This document shows positions 47,429 to 58,400 of a stretch of DNA of 64,000 bases, piece after piece (within the stretch, counting starts at the first letter, position 1; the number at the start of each line of letters is the position of its first letter). The stretch covers positions 14,744,919 to 14,808,918 of the forward strand of contig NC_081545.1 in NCBI RefSeq assembly GCF_901000735.1, given 5' to 3'. The position numbers were made by a program, and so were the translations under genes. This DNA comes from Corylus avellana. Its lineage: Eukaryota; Streptophyta; Magnoliopsida; Fagales; Betulaceae. The notes below the pieces were generated by a model, which did not search any database, had not been told where the DNA came from, and was given only the letters and a program-made list of their open reading frames with translations.

Positions 47429-49788
47429 TAAGTGATGGATTGATAAGTAGGCAGTTGAGCTTGGTGATCGAACTGCGGATAGTCTGAGTGGTGCACTTCA
47501 TCAAATTGGTGAGCGTAATTCCTGTAGCCTGAGCTGACCATGAGAAATTAGATTGGTTGCTCCAGTTTGAGTTGTAATAATTGGAATTTGAATCAAACCC
47601 TGGACTGGAGAAATTGGTGTTCATTTGTTCATATGGAAAATTAGAAACGTGTCCCCAGGATAGACAATCACTATAATGATGATAAGGATTGGAGCAGTAT
47701 GAACATGATTCATGTGGGTAAAAATTTTGAGGGTAGTTGGTAGGAGCCGGTGTCCTACAACTAGAGAAGCATGTTATACAGAGAAATTATTAAAATTATT
47801 AAATCGAAAATCCATACTTCACTTCACTCTTTGGCATGCAAATTTCCCACATAACACATCAACCATTTTTTTAAATAAAATAAAATAAAAAAAAAACTAA
47901 AAAAAAAAAAACTAACACAATAAAAAAATTAAAACTAAAATTCAAAAACTCACAAAAAGGATGAAAAATAAATTTTTGGCAAAGATATACGAAACTGCTG
48001 CAATTGCTGCCTTTGCTGTGAGTGCGCTTGATCACGCTGATGTGCGCTCGATCGCACTTGAGTGAAGATGTGGCAGTTAACGAGCGCAGGTGCGCTTGAG
48101 CTTGCTTTCTTAGCCCTGAGTGTGCTCAATCGTAGCAGGGCTGCAATCGATCGCACTAGCAGGGGTGTGCGGACGGTGCTGCGGCGGAACTGTAAAACAA
48201 GCCAAAAACAAAACAAAACAAAAAACAACAAGAAAAATCTTTTTATTTTTTTATTAGTAACAAGATTAAAACAAAACAAATTGCAAAAATAAAATCCTAA
48301 TTATAACTAGTAGAAAAAACAAAACTAATCTAGAAATAAATTGATTTCAAAAAAATTAACAATTCCCCGGCAACGGCGCCAAAAACTTGTTATGCAAATT
48401 TAATTACTCGCAAGTGCACGAATCGATTGTAGTTTAATGGATTGCAAGTGCAAGGTCGAACCCACAGAGAATTGTATTTTTGAAAGAGCAATTTAAATCT
48501 AAACCAATTTTACCCTAACCTAATTCCAAAAGGGTTTTGAATTTTGGTTTTAAAAATTAAAAGACAAACATAAACTAATTAAAATAAACTAAGAGATAAA
48601 ATACTATGGTTTGGGAATTCACACTCACCGAATCATAACAACATACTTCCATGTTTATCAATATTAATCTGAAGTTCTCACAATTAAAATCTTAGATATG
48701 TTTTACTATGTTTTAAACAATTAATCAAAACCATCACATGTATCCATTCATTGCACAAATCACAAGAGAAATCCAATATCAATTAAATCATCAGATGTAT
48801 CCGTAAATCACCAAAGATATCCAATCTTAATTAAAACACCAAATGTATCCATAGAATAAATCACAAGGGATATCCAATTATTTAGGCAAATAAAATTAAG
48901 CTATCAATTATGTGAAATTATCTTAAATCATCAAATGTATCATTAAATTACAAAAGATATCCAAGAATCACTCCACACATTGAAAAGATGTAAAACAATT
49001 GAAATATTAAACCCAATAAAATCAGATAAATAAAGACTTACATGAAAGTATTGATGTTCTTTATCGGTGAGGCTTTATCTCCAACCTTAGTTGAAATTTT
49101 AGCTCCACATAAAAATAAAACCTACATCTAAAGAAAACCTAAACTAAAAGGAGCAAAACTATATAATTTTGCTCTCTGAAATTCTACATCTTTTCTTGAA
49201 TGCAAAGAAGTCTATTTATAGGCTTAGGGAAGTCCTAGAAGCCCTATTAAACCTAGATAATTCAGAGGTCTGTTTCCCAGTTAAAATAAAAGTCTGAAAT
49301 CGGAATAAGATTCGTCCAGATTTGTAATCTTTTATTTCGCTGCGATTTTGGCATAGTAACCGTCCGAATTAGGAAAATCCTATTTCACAACGAATTGTAG
49401 TATTTTGAGTTAGCTTTCCAATTCCACTTAAATAACTTCAATCTGATATTGAGCGGAAAGTTATGGTCAAAATACTGAGACGTGTACAGAATCTGAATTT
49501 GAATCCAATCCAAAATCTTATCCAATCTGAAATTTAATCCAATCTGATCTTTAATCCGATTTAACCTTTTTCTTGGATTTGGTTAAGCTTAACCACATCA
49601 TCTAGGTCTTCTCAAAGTATGCTTTCTTCCAAACTTTGCATTTTTCCCTTTAAAGCTGTAGTTTTTCTTCAATGACCTACAAAACACTAAAAACACAAAA
49701 CTAACACAAAATATTATATAATGACATAGCTAAAGGATTAACTAATGTAAATAAAGGGGTCCACGTATGCAATAATTGGCACTTATCA
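47429..49788 (-). mobile_element. element C2: 5' LTR, PBS, leader and gag start
   Basis: Nearly identical to 42108-44466 of C1: gag-like start (to 47624), knuckle CSYCSNPYHHYSDC, leader with palindromes (48020-48160), PBS (48364-48381) and 5' LTR (48388-49788, 1401 bp). A single T is missing from a TTT at about 47520, which frameshifts the gag-like frame relative to C1. The rest of the element falls in or beyond the gap. The LTR keeps an intact TATA box (tctatttata, 49211-49220, minus). Confidence 0.85.
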
Positions 49789-49960
49789 GGAGCCATCTCC
49801 ATAGTTATATGGTCAATCCTATTCTTGTCTTAGCCCCAGTCTGAGGCAATCCATTTTGAAGATAGTAGCTCATGAAGAGTAACCATCTCCCATATATGAC
49901 TATTCATATTCCTCTCCACCTCAACAATACCAAGAAGAGATACCTCCTTTGAAGAATTCT

Positions 49961-50884
49961 ATGTTAGAAGAAGCGCATGCTAGTTTAGAAGAAACAATGT
50001 CATCTTTTCTTAGCCGCAGTAAGGCCTATAATCAACGGTTGCAATCCACCATGGCCAAGACAGAGGATCACTTCAAGCAAATATCAGATATATTTAAAGA
50101 AGAAGAAAAGTGTCAAAGTCAGTTGGTGGCCAATCCTAATGAGCATTACATGGAGAATGAGTGCACTTACTATCATGAGCAAACAACCACCACACCTGGG
50201 AATGAAGAAACTGTTGAGGAGACTTTTTGTGAGCCAAGTCTTGAGGATCCGATGGGAGAGCGTTTTGATCAATTTGGAGGTGACCTAGACCTGGACAAAC
50301 TACTTGAGCATGTTGAAACTTCTAATGAGCCAAGTCTTGAGGATCCTTTGGGGTGCTTTGATGAATTTGGAGGTGACCTAGACCTGAGCAAGCTACTTGA
50401 GTATGTTGAGACTTCTAATGAGCCAAGTCTTGAGGATCCATTGAATGAGCGTTTTGATCAATTTGAATTTGACCTAGATCTTGACAAGTTCCTCAAGCAA
50501 GCTGAGATGTTTAGTGAGCCAAGTCTGGAAGATCCACTGGAAGAGCACTTTGCTCAATATGAATTTGATCTGGACCTTGACATGATACGTGAGCAAGTTG
50601 AGACCTTATTGGATTCCACTCCTCAGAACAACAAGGTAGAAGAAGAAGATGAGCAAACTGAGGTTCTAGAGGAGCTACATCGGGAAAAGGAAGAGAGCAC
50701 TGAGACTTCTTCAACATTAGCTCCTATTCCCGAATTACCAAGAATCCAAGAGAGAAGTCTGTTGGGGTTATGTGATGAGCAAATTGAGGACATCAAGAGA
50801 GATGAATTCCCTGAGTATTATCCAGTTCATGATTCCCTCCCGGATGAGAAACTGTTGGAGAAAACTCAAGGTGATCCTCTATGA
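49961..50884 (+). CDS. acidic tandem-repeat protein of element D
   Basis: 307 codons plus stop from ATG 49961 (the open frame begins slightly earlier at TTG 49949; an in-frame TAA lies at about 49883). The N-terminus is a coiled-coil-like gag C-terminal segment (LEEAHASLEETMSSFLSRSK, then QSQLVANPNEHY). Residues of about 85-225 form four repeats of about 33-37 residues with consensus EPSLEDPLxERFDQF-xxDLDLDKLLExVET. The C-terminus is again acidic and ends in DEKLLEKTQGDPL. There is no protease or RT. Three copies of the same repeat follow the protease in element F. The frame is intact although the rest of the element is ruined, which is odd. Function unknown. Confidence 0.7.
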   Translation: MLEEAHASLEETMSSFLSRSKAYNQRLQSTMAKTEDHFKQISDIFKEEEKCQSQLVANPNEHYMENECTYYHEQTTTTPGNEETVEETFCEPSLEDPMGERFDQFGGDLDLDKLLEHVETSNEPSLEDPLGCFDEFGGDLDLSKLLEYVETSNEPSLEDPLNERFDQFEFDLDLDKFLKQAEMFSEPSLEDPLEEHFAQYEFDLDLDMIREQVETLLDSTPQNNKVEEEDEQTEVLEELHREKEESTETSSTLAPIPELPRIQERSLLGLCDEQIEDIKRDEFPEYYPVHDSLPDEKLLEKTQGDPL

Positions 50885-51216
50885 TCTATAAACATTTGGA
50901 ATCACCATGCAATAGAAAAAATTCATTCCCTTTGGTGCAAGAGAAGGAAAGACTGATACTTCTTAGCACTCATGGGATGCACCCCATAGCATATCCTTTT
51001 TATTTCTTTGTTTGTTTGTTTTTATTTCAGTTTTATTTTATCTTTATTTTATTTTTATTTTGTTTTTGTTTTCCTTTGTTACTATAGTGTTTTGTTTTGC
51101 AAGGACAAGTGTGCTTCAACTCAAGTTTGGGGGTACGCTATGAGCCATGCTATTCTAGACAATTTCATCCATCTCCCGGGTAAGATCTTTCCATGTTATA
51201 CACACATTGGGGACGT

Positions 51217-51220
<4 letters not shown>

Positions 51221-51254
<34 letters not shown>
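51221..51254. repeat. (TA)n microsatellite
   Basis: A TA run in the 3' region of element D, with a second TA tract adjoining the 20-N gap at 51530. Confidence 0.9.
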
Positions 51255-51257
<3 letters not shown>

Positions 51258-51509
51258 TGTTCATGTTTATCTTAACATTTTGGTTGATCTTAAAAATTGT
51301 GATTTGATTTCATTAGTGAGCTTAAAATTTTGAACACATGATCTATTGAGAGGATTTTTCAGTTTGGTTACTTGCTTTTGGCAGTTGAGAATTCACATGT
51401 TTGATCTGATCAACACAAGCACATTAGCACATAATTTGTGGGGTATGACATGAAAGTCTGATGTGTGTTTTTCTATGTCTTGGGTGAAACTAGATGATTT
51501 ATTAGATGG

Positions 51510-51529
51510 NNNNNNNNNNNNNNNNNNNN
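51510..51529. other. assembly gap (20 N)
   Basis: Twenty N directly before a (TA)n tract, probably a small sequencing gap at a microsatellite. Confidence 0.95.
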
Positions 51530-53638
51530 TATATATATATATGAAAAAAAGAAATGATCATTGATAAGCTTTTTACTAAATAACTGGACATCTTGCCTCA
51601 TTAAGCATTGAGTGTTCACGTCAAAAGGTGAAGAATTTTGATTTGGTTAATGTCATGGTTAAGTTGGTTTCGTAGCCTTTTTGACTCGAGTTAATAAGTC
51701 CTTAGGGGTGTTTTTACACCTAATGCCATAAAACCATATGGTTTGGGAGTCAATGCCTAACACTCGTTACATGGGTCAATTAGAAAGCTTAAGAGAACCA
51801 AACATTGCACAGCCTAACCAAAAAGAAAAAAAGAAAATAATAAAACAATAATAATTTCACTCCATGCCATAGTTTATCATTTTGATGGGGATCCCAGTGG
51901 AATTTGAGATATTGCGATATTGCACATTGGAACTACTTGTTAGCTTCATATTTATATGCTAGTTCACTTTACACCATTTTGAGCTTGTGATGCCTTAACC
52001 TGCCTTTTGTGAGTGACTAAACTTTTGAAATTCCAATTCATTGTGAAGATGGGGTTTATCTTTTTAAGCTTGCTAATGACTAAAAATCCTGATTTTGAGT
52101 GATACTTTAATTTTGAGGATGACATGAACTATGCATGAATGTTTGTGGGTAGCATTTCTGTTAAATCCTTACGAGACTTCACTCGTCCTACTAGGGGTGC
52201 CTAGGGGTTTAAAAGGCTTGTTGCATATGCTAAATGCAATCGTGTCTCCTACGAAAGTGGAGATCGAGTTGTTTTTGTTTTTGTGTCTTTTTGTTTTTAG
52301 TTTAGTATTGCTAAGGGAGTTGCAATATATAAGTTTGGGGGTGTGATAAGTGCTAAAATATACATATTTTAGGCCCTTAATTTATGTGTGTTAATCCTTT
52401 AGTTGTGTTATTTTATGTTGTTTTACTTCCTTTTCGTGTTTTTGTCTATTTTTAGGTGTTTGAAGGAAAATGAAGCATTTCTGTAAGTTTTGGGCATCAA
52501 AGGCCAATTTTGGGAAAAGCTGGAGTTCGGATCGAGCACACCACACTTAGGCTCGAGCGCATCAGCGCTCGAGCGCAAAAGAGGAACGATCGAGCGCAAG
52601 CTACAATCTAGTGCAAGGCATGGCGATTGAGCGCACTCGGGCGACCCAGATGCGGAAAGACTTATTTTCCACTTAAAAGTAGGTTTTCCCAACCCTAATT
52701 GGACTAGGGTTTTGTTCTCCAATTTTTTTAGGTTTCCTAGGGTTTCTAGGTTTTTCTCAAGCGTATAAGTAGACCCCTTAGACCTCTTAGAAAATACACA
52801 ATTCTAGAGAGGAGAATTTGGAGGCTACTTCAAGAAGCATTTCTGGTTTCTTCTTTCCCTTTTCTTTTTAGTTTTAGTTTCATTATGTGTAACTAAACAA
52901 TTGTTAGGGTTAGATTGAAGCCTCAATCATGTCTTTTTAAGTTTAATATTAGTGTCTTTGTTTCAATCATATGTGGTTATTTTAATTGATTATGCCTTTG
53001 TAATTGAATTCCCCTTGTGAATGTGCCTCACCATTATTTGCTTGTGATTGGAATCTGTTAATTAAGTCAATTTAGATAACCGAATCTTGGGGTTAATAAA
53101 GTGACAAAAGAACCTCATCATGGGTTCTTGGCTTAATCAACATAGAAACTAGGAGTAGATACCATGCCTTAGGATTCATGTGTTTGTTGATCTCCATAGA
53201 ATTATGTTTTCCTAAAGAACAACTTTGTAGATACCATGCTAAATCCTTTAGAAAAGAAAAGAATTAGAGTAGATACCATACCTAATTCGTTATTTAGGGA
53301 GATTAATAATTTAAGGTATAGATACCAAGCCCTTAGATTGACAAACATTAAAATACCATGTGATCGGAACATTGATCTAATATTTTCTTAACTAGTATGA
53401 TTTGTTGTGGATATCAAAACCCTAACCTCTTCATTATCTTTATATCTTTTCACCATTGCAAATCTGTGACAATTTGGTAATTTAATTTGGGAAAATCAAA
53501 TCTAAATAAAAATTAACAGTCCTCGTGGGATGATCTCATATTTGCCCAACTATACTACTATTGGATTTCGTGCACTTACAAGTTAAAACATGCTAAGTAT
53601 TTGCCTATTAATTTAGACGGGTATTTGGTACAATATCA

Positions 53639-54803
53639 GTCAATTGACATATCCCACGTTTTTAAGTGTTCGTAAGTGTTTATTTACCTCATGAGCTCGC
53701 TTGAGTCTTCCGACATTACGAAAACCCTACTATAACGAAATATAATACATCGCTATATGTAGTACTAGAGGACTTTTATGAATGTGGTACTAAGCCCTAT
53801 CTTACAAAAAGGATTGCAGGAATCTAAAATACACAAGAGTGAGGTTTAAAGGTAGATGCCTGGTTTCCTAGCCGTACGTATGGGCTCGAAGGCGTATGTC
53901 CGGTCAATGAGTTAGGCAATTTGGCCAAAAGCTCCAAACTGTATTTTAAGGCTTCTATAAAATCTATAGGCTACTATATCTCCTTCTAGGCTACTGAATA
54001 AACACATGTATTGTAAGAAACTCAATATCATGCAATACGAGGAATCAAGGAGATGCTTTAAGGTCTTTTGAAAGCATTTTTTGGTTTTGTAAGGAAAGGA
54101 GTAAAAATCTTGACATAGTGTCTTTTGAAAACTTACAACATTAGGAAATCAATAAGAATAACATCAAGAGTATAAAAATGGGCAAGGGGTTACCTTGGAT
54201 GATGGCCACCTCCTTCAATCTCTTCCCCTCTTCACAAAATCACTCCACACACACTAGGTTTAGGGTTTCTTGAGTGTAGGGGAGGCTGGAGTCGAATGGG
54301 GGGTATTTATAGAGGCTTGGGGCATGGTATGCTCCGAAAAGGTGGAGAATGAGTTAAAATTACTTTTTAAGGTGTTAGCGTACATACTGTACTATTGGGC
54401 GTACATACTGTACTATTGGGAGTACATACTCACTAAAAGACAGCATCATAAGTACTGTACTATTGGGCGTATGTACTCACTAAAAGATAGGAGCGTACGT
54501 ACTGTACTATTGGGCGTACATTCTCACTAAAAGACTGGAGTGTATGTATTGTACTATTGGGTGTACATACTCCCTAAAAGATAGGAGCGTACGTACTGTA
54601 CTATTGGGTGTACATACTCATTAAAAGACAAGAGAGTACATACTCACTAAAGACAAGAGAGTATGTACGGTCAGAAAGGGGTGGGGTTGTGGTTTTGCCT
54701 CAAAACGCTCGAGGGGTTGGGTTATTTACAAGGGTTTAAGTCTTTTGTTATAAGACCATGTTTTTAATCCTTTTTAAAATGGGTGTTTTTATGGGGTATT
54801 ACA
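53639..54803 (-). mobile_element. probable chromovirus LTR (minus orientation)
   Basis: Its right end, read on the minus strand, is TGTAATACCCC, a common start of plant chromovirus LTRs. About 490 bp further in (minus) is a TATA box (tctataaatacc, about 54300-54312). A tandem array fills the U3 between them. The left end is not clearly defined. Confidence 0.5.
54374..54668. repeat. minisatellite rich in GTAC words
   Basis: About five to six degenerate units (roughly 50-60 bp) with tgtactattgggcgtac and actcactaaaaga(ta/ca)gga. Many units contain gtacgtac or gtacatac, so half-sites occur every 20-30 bp. It lies in the U3 of the LTR-like segment, upstream of its TATA box. Confidence 0.8.
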
Positions 54804-55456
54804 GAGGCGGCGTTTAGACATGTGAAGTACACATTCGAATGCATCAATTTTGTCTGCGTTCCAAAAAAAAATTAATATGATGAAAACCTATCTCTAACTC
54901 CTATTTAAAATGATGAACAAGACGTTGTTTTAATGTTATATTTTTAATATAAAATATAAAATATATATTTATATTATTATATATAAGAGTTAGCGATTAT
55001 TAATCATTTTTTCTTACCCTTAAAATTACTATCCGTTTTGCCGTAGGCGGTTAATGATTGTTTATATAACCACTTTGGTATGGTTGTTTATATAACCACT
55101 TACGAAAGCTGTTATGCAATTAGTAGTTACGAAAGCTGTTATGCAATTAGTAGTTGCAAGGCGGCCTCGTTTGTACAACCCAATTGCAGCGCCACAAAAG
55201 TTCCTCACAGCTGCACACTGCCAAGCTTCTCATTTCGCCGCCGTCAACGGAGAAAAAGCACCCACCGCGCTACTGAAGCTTTACCGCACGCCGTTCAGTC
55301 CGTCGCCCGCATTCTCCTAGAGCAATACTGCAGCATCGCACCACTCAAACACCGGAGTAGCGTCGTTCTCCACCGCTCAGGGAAGAAAGAACCCCTTGCT
55401 AAACACACAATCACCTACTTGCGTTCTCTCTTAGGGTAGCTTTTGTTGTAGTAAAC
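54804..55456 (+). promoter_or_regulatory. RPN1 promoter and 5' UTR with duplicated TATA region
   Basis: Two tandem duplications adjoin each other. A 26-bp period repeats ttgtttatataaccactt at 55058-55075 and 55084-55101, giving two identical TATA boxes. A 27-bp period repeats tacgaaagctgttatgcaat at 55101 and 55128. The 5' UTR then runs about 300-340 nt to the ATG at 55457. The frames in the UTR are not supported as genes. Confidence 0.55.
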
Positions 55457-58400
55457 ATGACGCCGGATCCAAATGCAAGTAGTAGCGGCACGGTTCCGTC
55501 CAAGGACTCCAAGAAGAAGAAGGACGAGAAAAAGGAAGAAGATCTGGTGGGTTAGATTTTGTAGGTTCAGCTATTTTGCGCTTCCTAGGGTTTCCGTGCA
55601 ATATTTGGAGAAAAAGCGAAATAGAAACTTTAGCTATGCTTGGTTTTGTTTTGAAGTTATAGTTGTCGTGTGCCCTCTTTGGAGGATTTTGATTTTCTAG
55701 AGCCTCAAAGAATTATTTTCTGGATATTTTGATCCTTTCTGCTTAGGAACTGAATATATGGATCAAAAAAATGATGTTGTGGGTCAATTTGTGTATTGCA
55801 GTCGGATGAGGATTTGGCGTTGAAGCAGCAGTTGGAGTTGTATGTGGAAAGGGTACAGGATCCTGATACTGGGCTGCAGAAGGTTGCGCTTGAGAGCATG
55901 AGGTAGTTCCTCTTATCCTTCACTTTCTGTTTATTTATTGGATCATTCTTCTTTCCTGGTTAGAGTTAACTTTCTGTAACTTTACTCGGTTAGGATTAAA
56001 AAATTATTGATTTTTTTTTTTTTTTTTTTGTACCCGGTTTGTTGTAATTGTGTCATGCTTATTCTCTTTCTGTTTCTATGACTCGTGCTTGGTAGTGTGT
56101 TTGATTTTGGTAATATTTCATCACTTGTTTTGGTTCTGAAAGGGGTTCACATTTTGGGCTTTTACGTTTACTCTAAGTGTTGATAGGAGAATAATAGTTC
56201 ATTGTATGAGACGAGAATTTAAAAACAAGCATGTTAAATGAAGGTAGGGTGATTAAGTTGGTTATTTTTTGGATGTGGGAAATGTAATTCTCGACGGTAT
56301 AAGTGTTGACATAGCTTTTGTTCTGTGGTGAAAAATCATTAAGGCTCAAATGTCGTTTCAAATTTTATACAACATTTTAATAATGAGATAAAAGATTGAA
56401 ACAATGAAGGACTTAGTGAATTACCTTTATTTAAGCTAAAATATAAAAGCCTAAGAACGCTTGACACCTAATTTTCGGAGGATATGAGAATTGAAAGGCT
56501 AATATGCCCTCACATGTGGAAGATAAGAACCAAACTTGAGCTTTTCCACCTTATAGTTTTATGTATTTTTGGTAAATATGCAATGACAAATAGAATTGTA
56601 TCTGTGAGGTCCTTGTCTTCCAAGAAGGCTACAGAGAGAATTGCAGTCAAGCATGAGTATGAAATTGTTGGTAGAATGTAGCCCTCTTTTGACAATTTTA
56701 GGGAATTTTTCTTGTGTCTCAAAAAAGAAAATACGTGCATGTGACTGTGGTAGATCAAGAATGCCCTCTTCAGATGGATGGTCCAAGTATCAGTGAGTTT
56801 TTTTTAGTTGTTGCCCTTGTTAGCAGCCCTCTGGATACTAGATGCTTCTGAGAGGATGTATTGAATTTGCAAGTAGCAATGATTGCATTAAACAATAACT
56901 TATAATAGTGTGGCTTAACAGAATGTAAAACTTATCTTGTAGGCAGGAAATTCAAACCTCTACTAGCTCTATGACCTCTGTCCCAAAGCCATTGAAGTTT
57001 CTTCGTCCACACTATGGAATTTTGAAAGCATATTATGAAACAATGCAGGATTCAGATTTGAAGGTATCACTTGTTTGGTTGGACATTATCCATAATAGTA
57101 TCATTTTGTAGCTTTTCTAATTAACTTTCTTGCAAATGCAGAAGTACTTAGCAGATATACTGTCAGTTTTGGCGCTCACTATGTCTGCGGAGGGTGAATG
57201 GGTATGCATAGTTGTTTTAGGGGTTAAGTTTAATATATTATTTTTGGTGATTGATTCAATTGATTATGCATGGGCTGCTTCATTTGTCTTGCATCTTCCT
57301 TGTAGTTACATATTTTTGTGTTATTCAAAATATGTGCCGATTCATGTATCTTGTGTATTCATCCACATGCATAACATTGGAGTAGCAAGTATACTAGATA
57401 TTTCGTGGTCAATTTTTTTCCTGAGATTTCTGTGCATAAATAAGTTAATCTAAGTTCCTTTATGTCATCTATAGTAACATATCCATGTTTTTTGTATTTG
57501 TTTTTCTCCAACTCTTTCAGGAGAGCCTAAAGTACAGATTGTTGGGTTCAGAGGGTGATATTGGCTCATGGGGTCATGAATATGTGAGGTGAGCTTAATC
57601 TGATTAAAAAAGTATGGTCAGCATAGGGTTTTTTGGTGGAAAATAGTACAGTTTTAGTTGGATCTGGTTTTTGGTAAGGTTTAGGTTCTAGAAGTTTTTC
57701 TAAGAAGTGATTGAAGTTCATATATGTACTTAAATGTTATCCTTACTAGCAATGGATTTGTTTGTAATCAGGAACTTAGCTGGAGAAATTGCACAGGAGT
57801 ATGCTCAGCGACTGGTTAGAAATCAATCTTATTGAATGCTATGATAATTTGCTCCCTGAAAAACTGGTTTCGGGTACTGGAATCATTCTATAAATCTTCT
57901 CTTATAATTAGTGAATAAGGGCTCCCTATTCATGTGCATTTGCAGCTTAAAGCATAAAACTGGGTTTCATATGCACCTGGAAAAACAGATTGAAGTGATT
58001 GATCTTTCGTGTATAGTATCATGTACTACCATAAGCATGTTTCCATGACTTCAATGGTATGTATACTGCTGTAGCGTGTTGGAGTTGTATTACATCTTTG
58101 ATGCTCATTGTACTGATTTTTTCCCCGGTATCGGTGATTAGTAGTGGGGCATGCAGCGATAAATAATGTTCGTAAGAATTTTATGTGCTATGGGGTTCCA
58201 TAGTTGGTTTCTAAGAGTTTTTTTCTGATGTATAATTTACATTTCTTATCTTTTCATACACTGCAACAGGACGAAGAAGATCCGATTGATGATCTTATGG
58301 AGCTTGTTGAACAAATAGTTGCTTTTCATATGAAGGTATGATTTAGTAACAAGTTACAGTATTTCTGTAGGAAACATGTGATAGGATGGCTTTCAGTTTC

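Larger units (their letters stand above)
49789..53638 (+). mobile_element. 3' half of element D (acidic-repeat ORF, 3' UTR, 3' LTR)
   Basis: The interior begins directly at the edge of the C2 LTR, so the 5' half was lost or displaced. It contains the acidic-repeat frame (49961-50884), a PPT-like ctcaagtttgggggta at 51119, a (TA)n tract, a 20-N gap and the conserved PPT-adjacent block (52155-52260). After aagtttgggggtg comes the LTR 52344-53638 (TGATAAGTGCTAAA...TACAATATCA, 1295 bp) with a U3 palindrome cluster at 52530-52650. Confidence 0.75.

Noticed and set aside
47161..47624. Frames bridging the 100-N gap between an LTR and gag-like sequence
   Set aside because: The two sides belong to different element families; the joined frame is an assembly artefact.
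42108..49788. Simple tandem segmental duplication of C1/C2
   Set aside because: Not fully excluded, but identity ends at LTR/U3 borders and an assembly gap, and the flanks differ, so two retro-copies fit better.
54374..54668. CRISPR-like array
   Set aside because: Units are imperfect direct repeats without unique spacers, in a plant genome, inside an LTR-like sequence.
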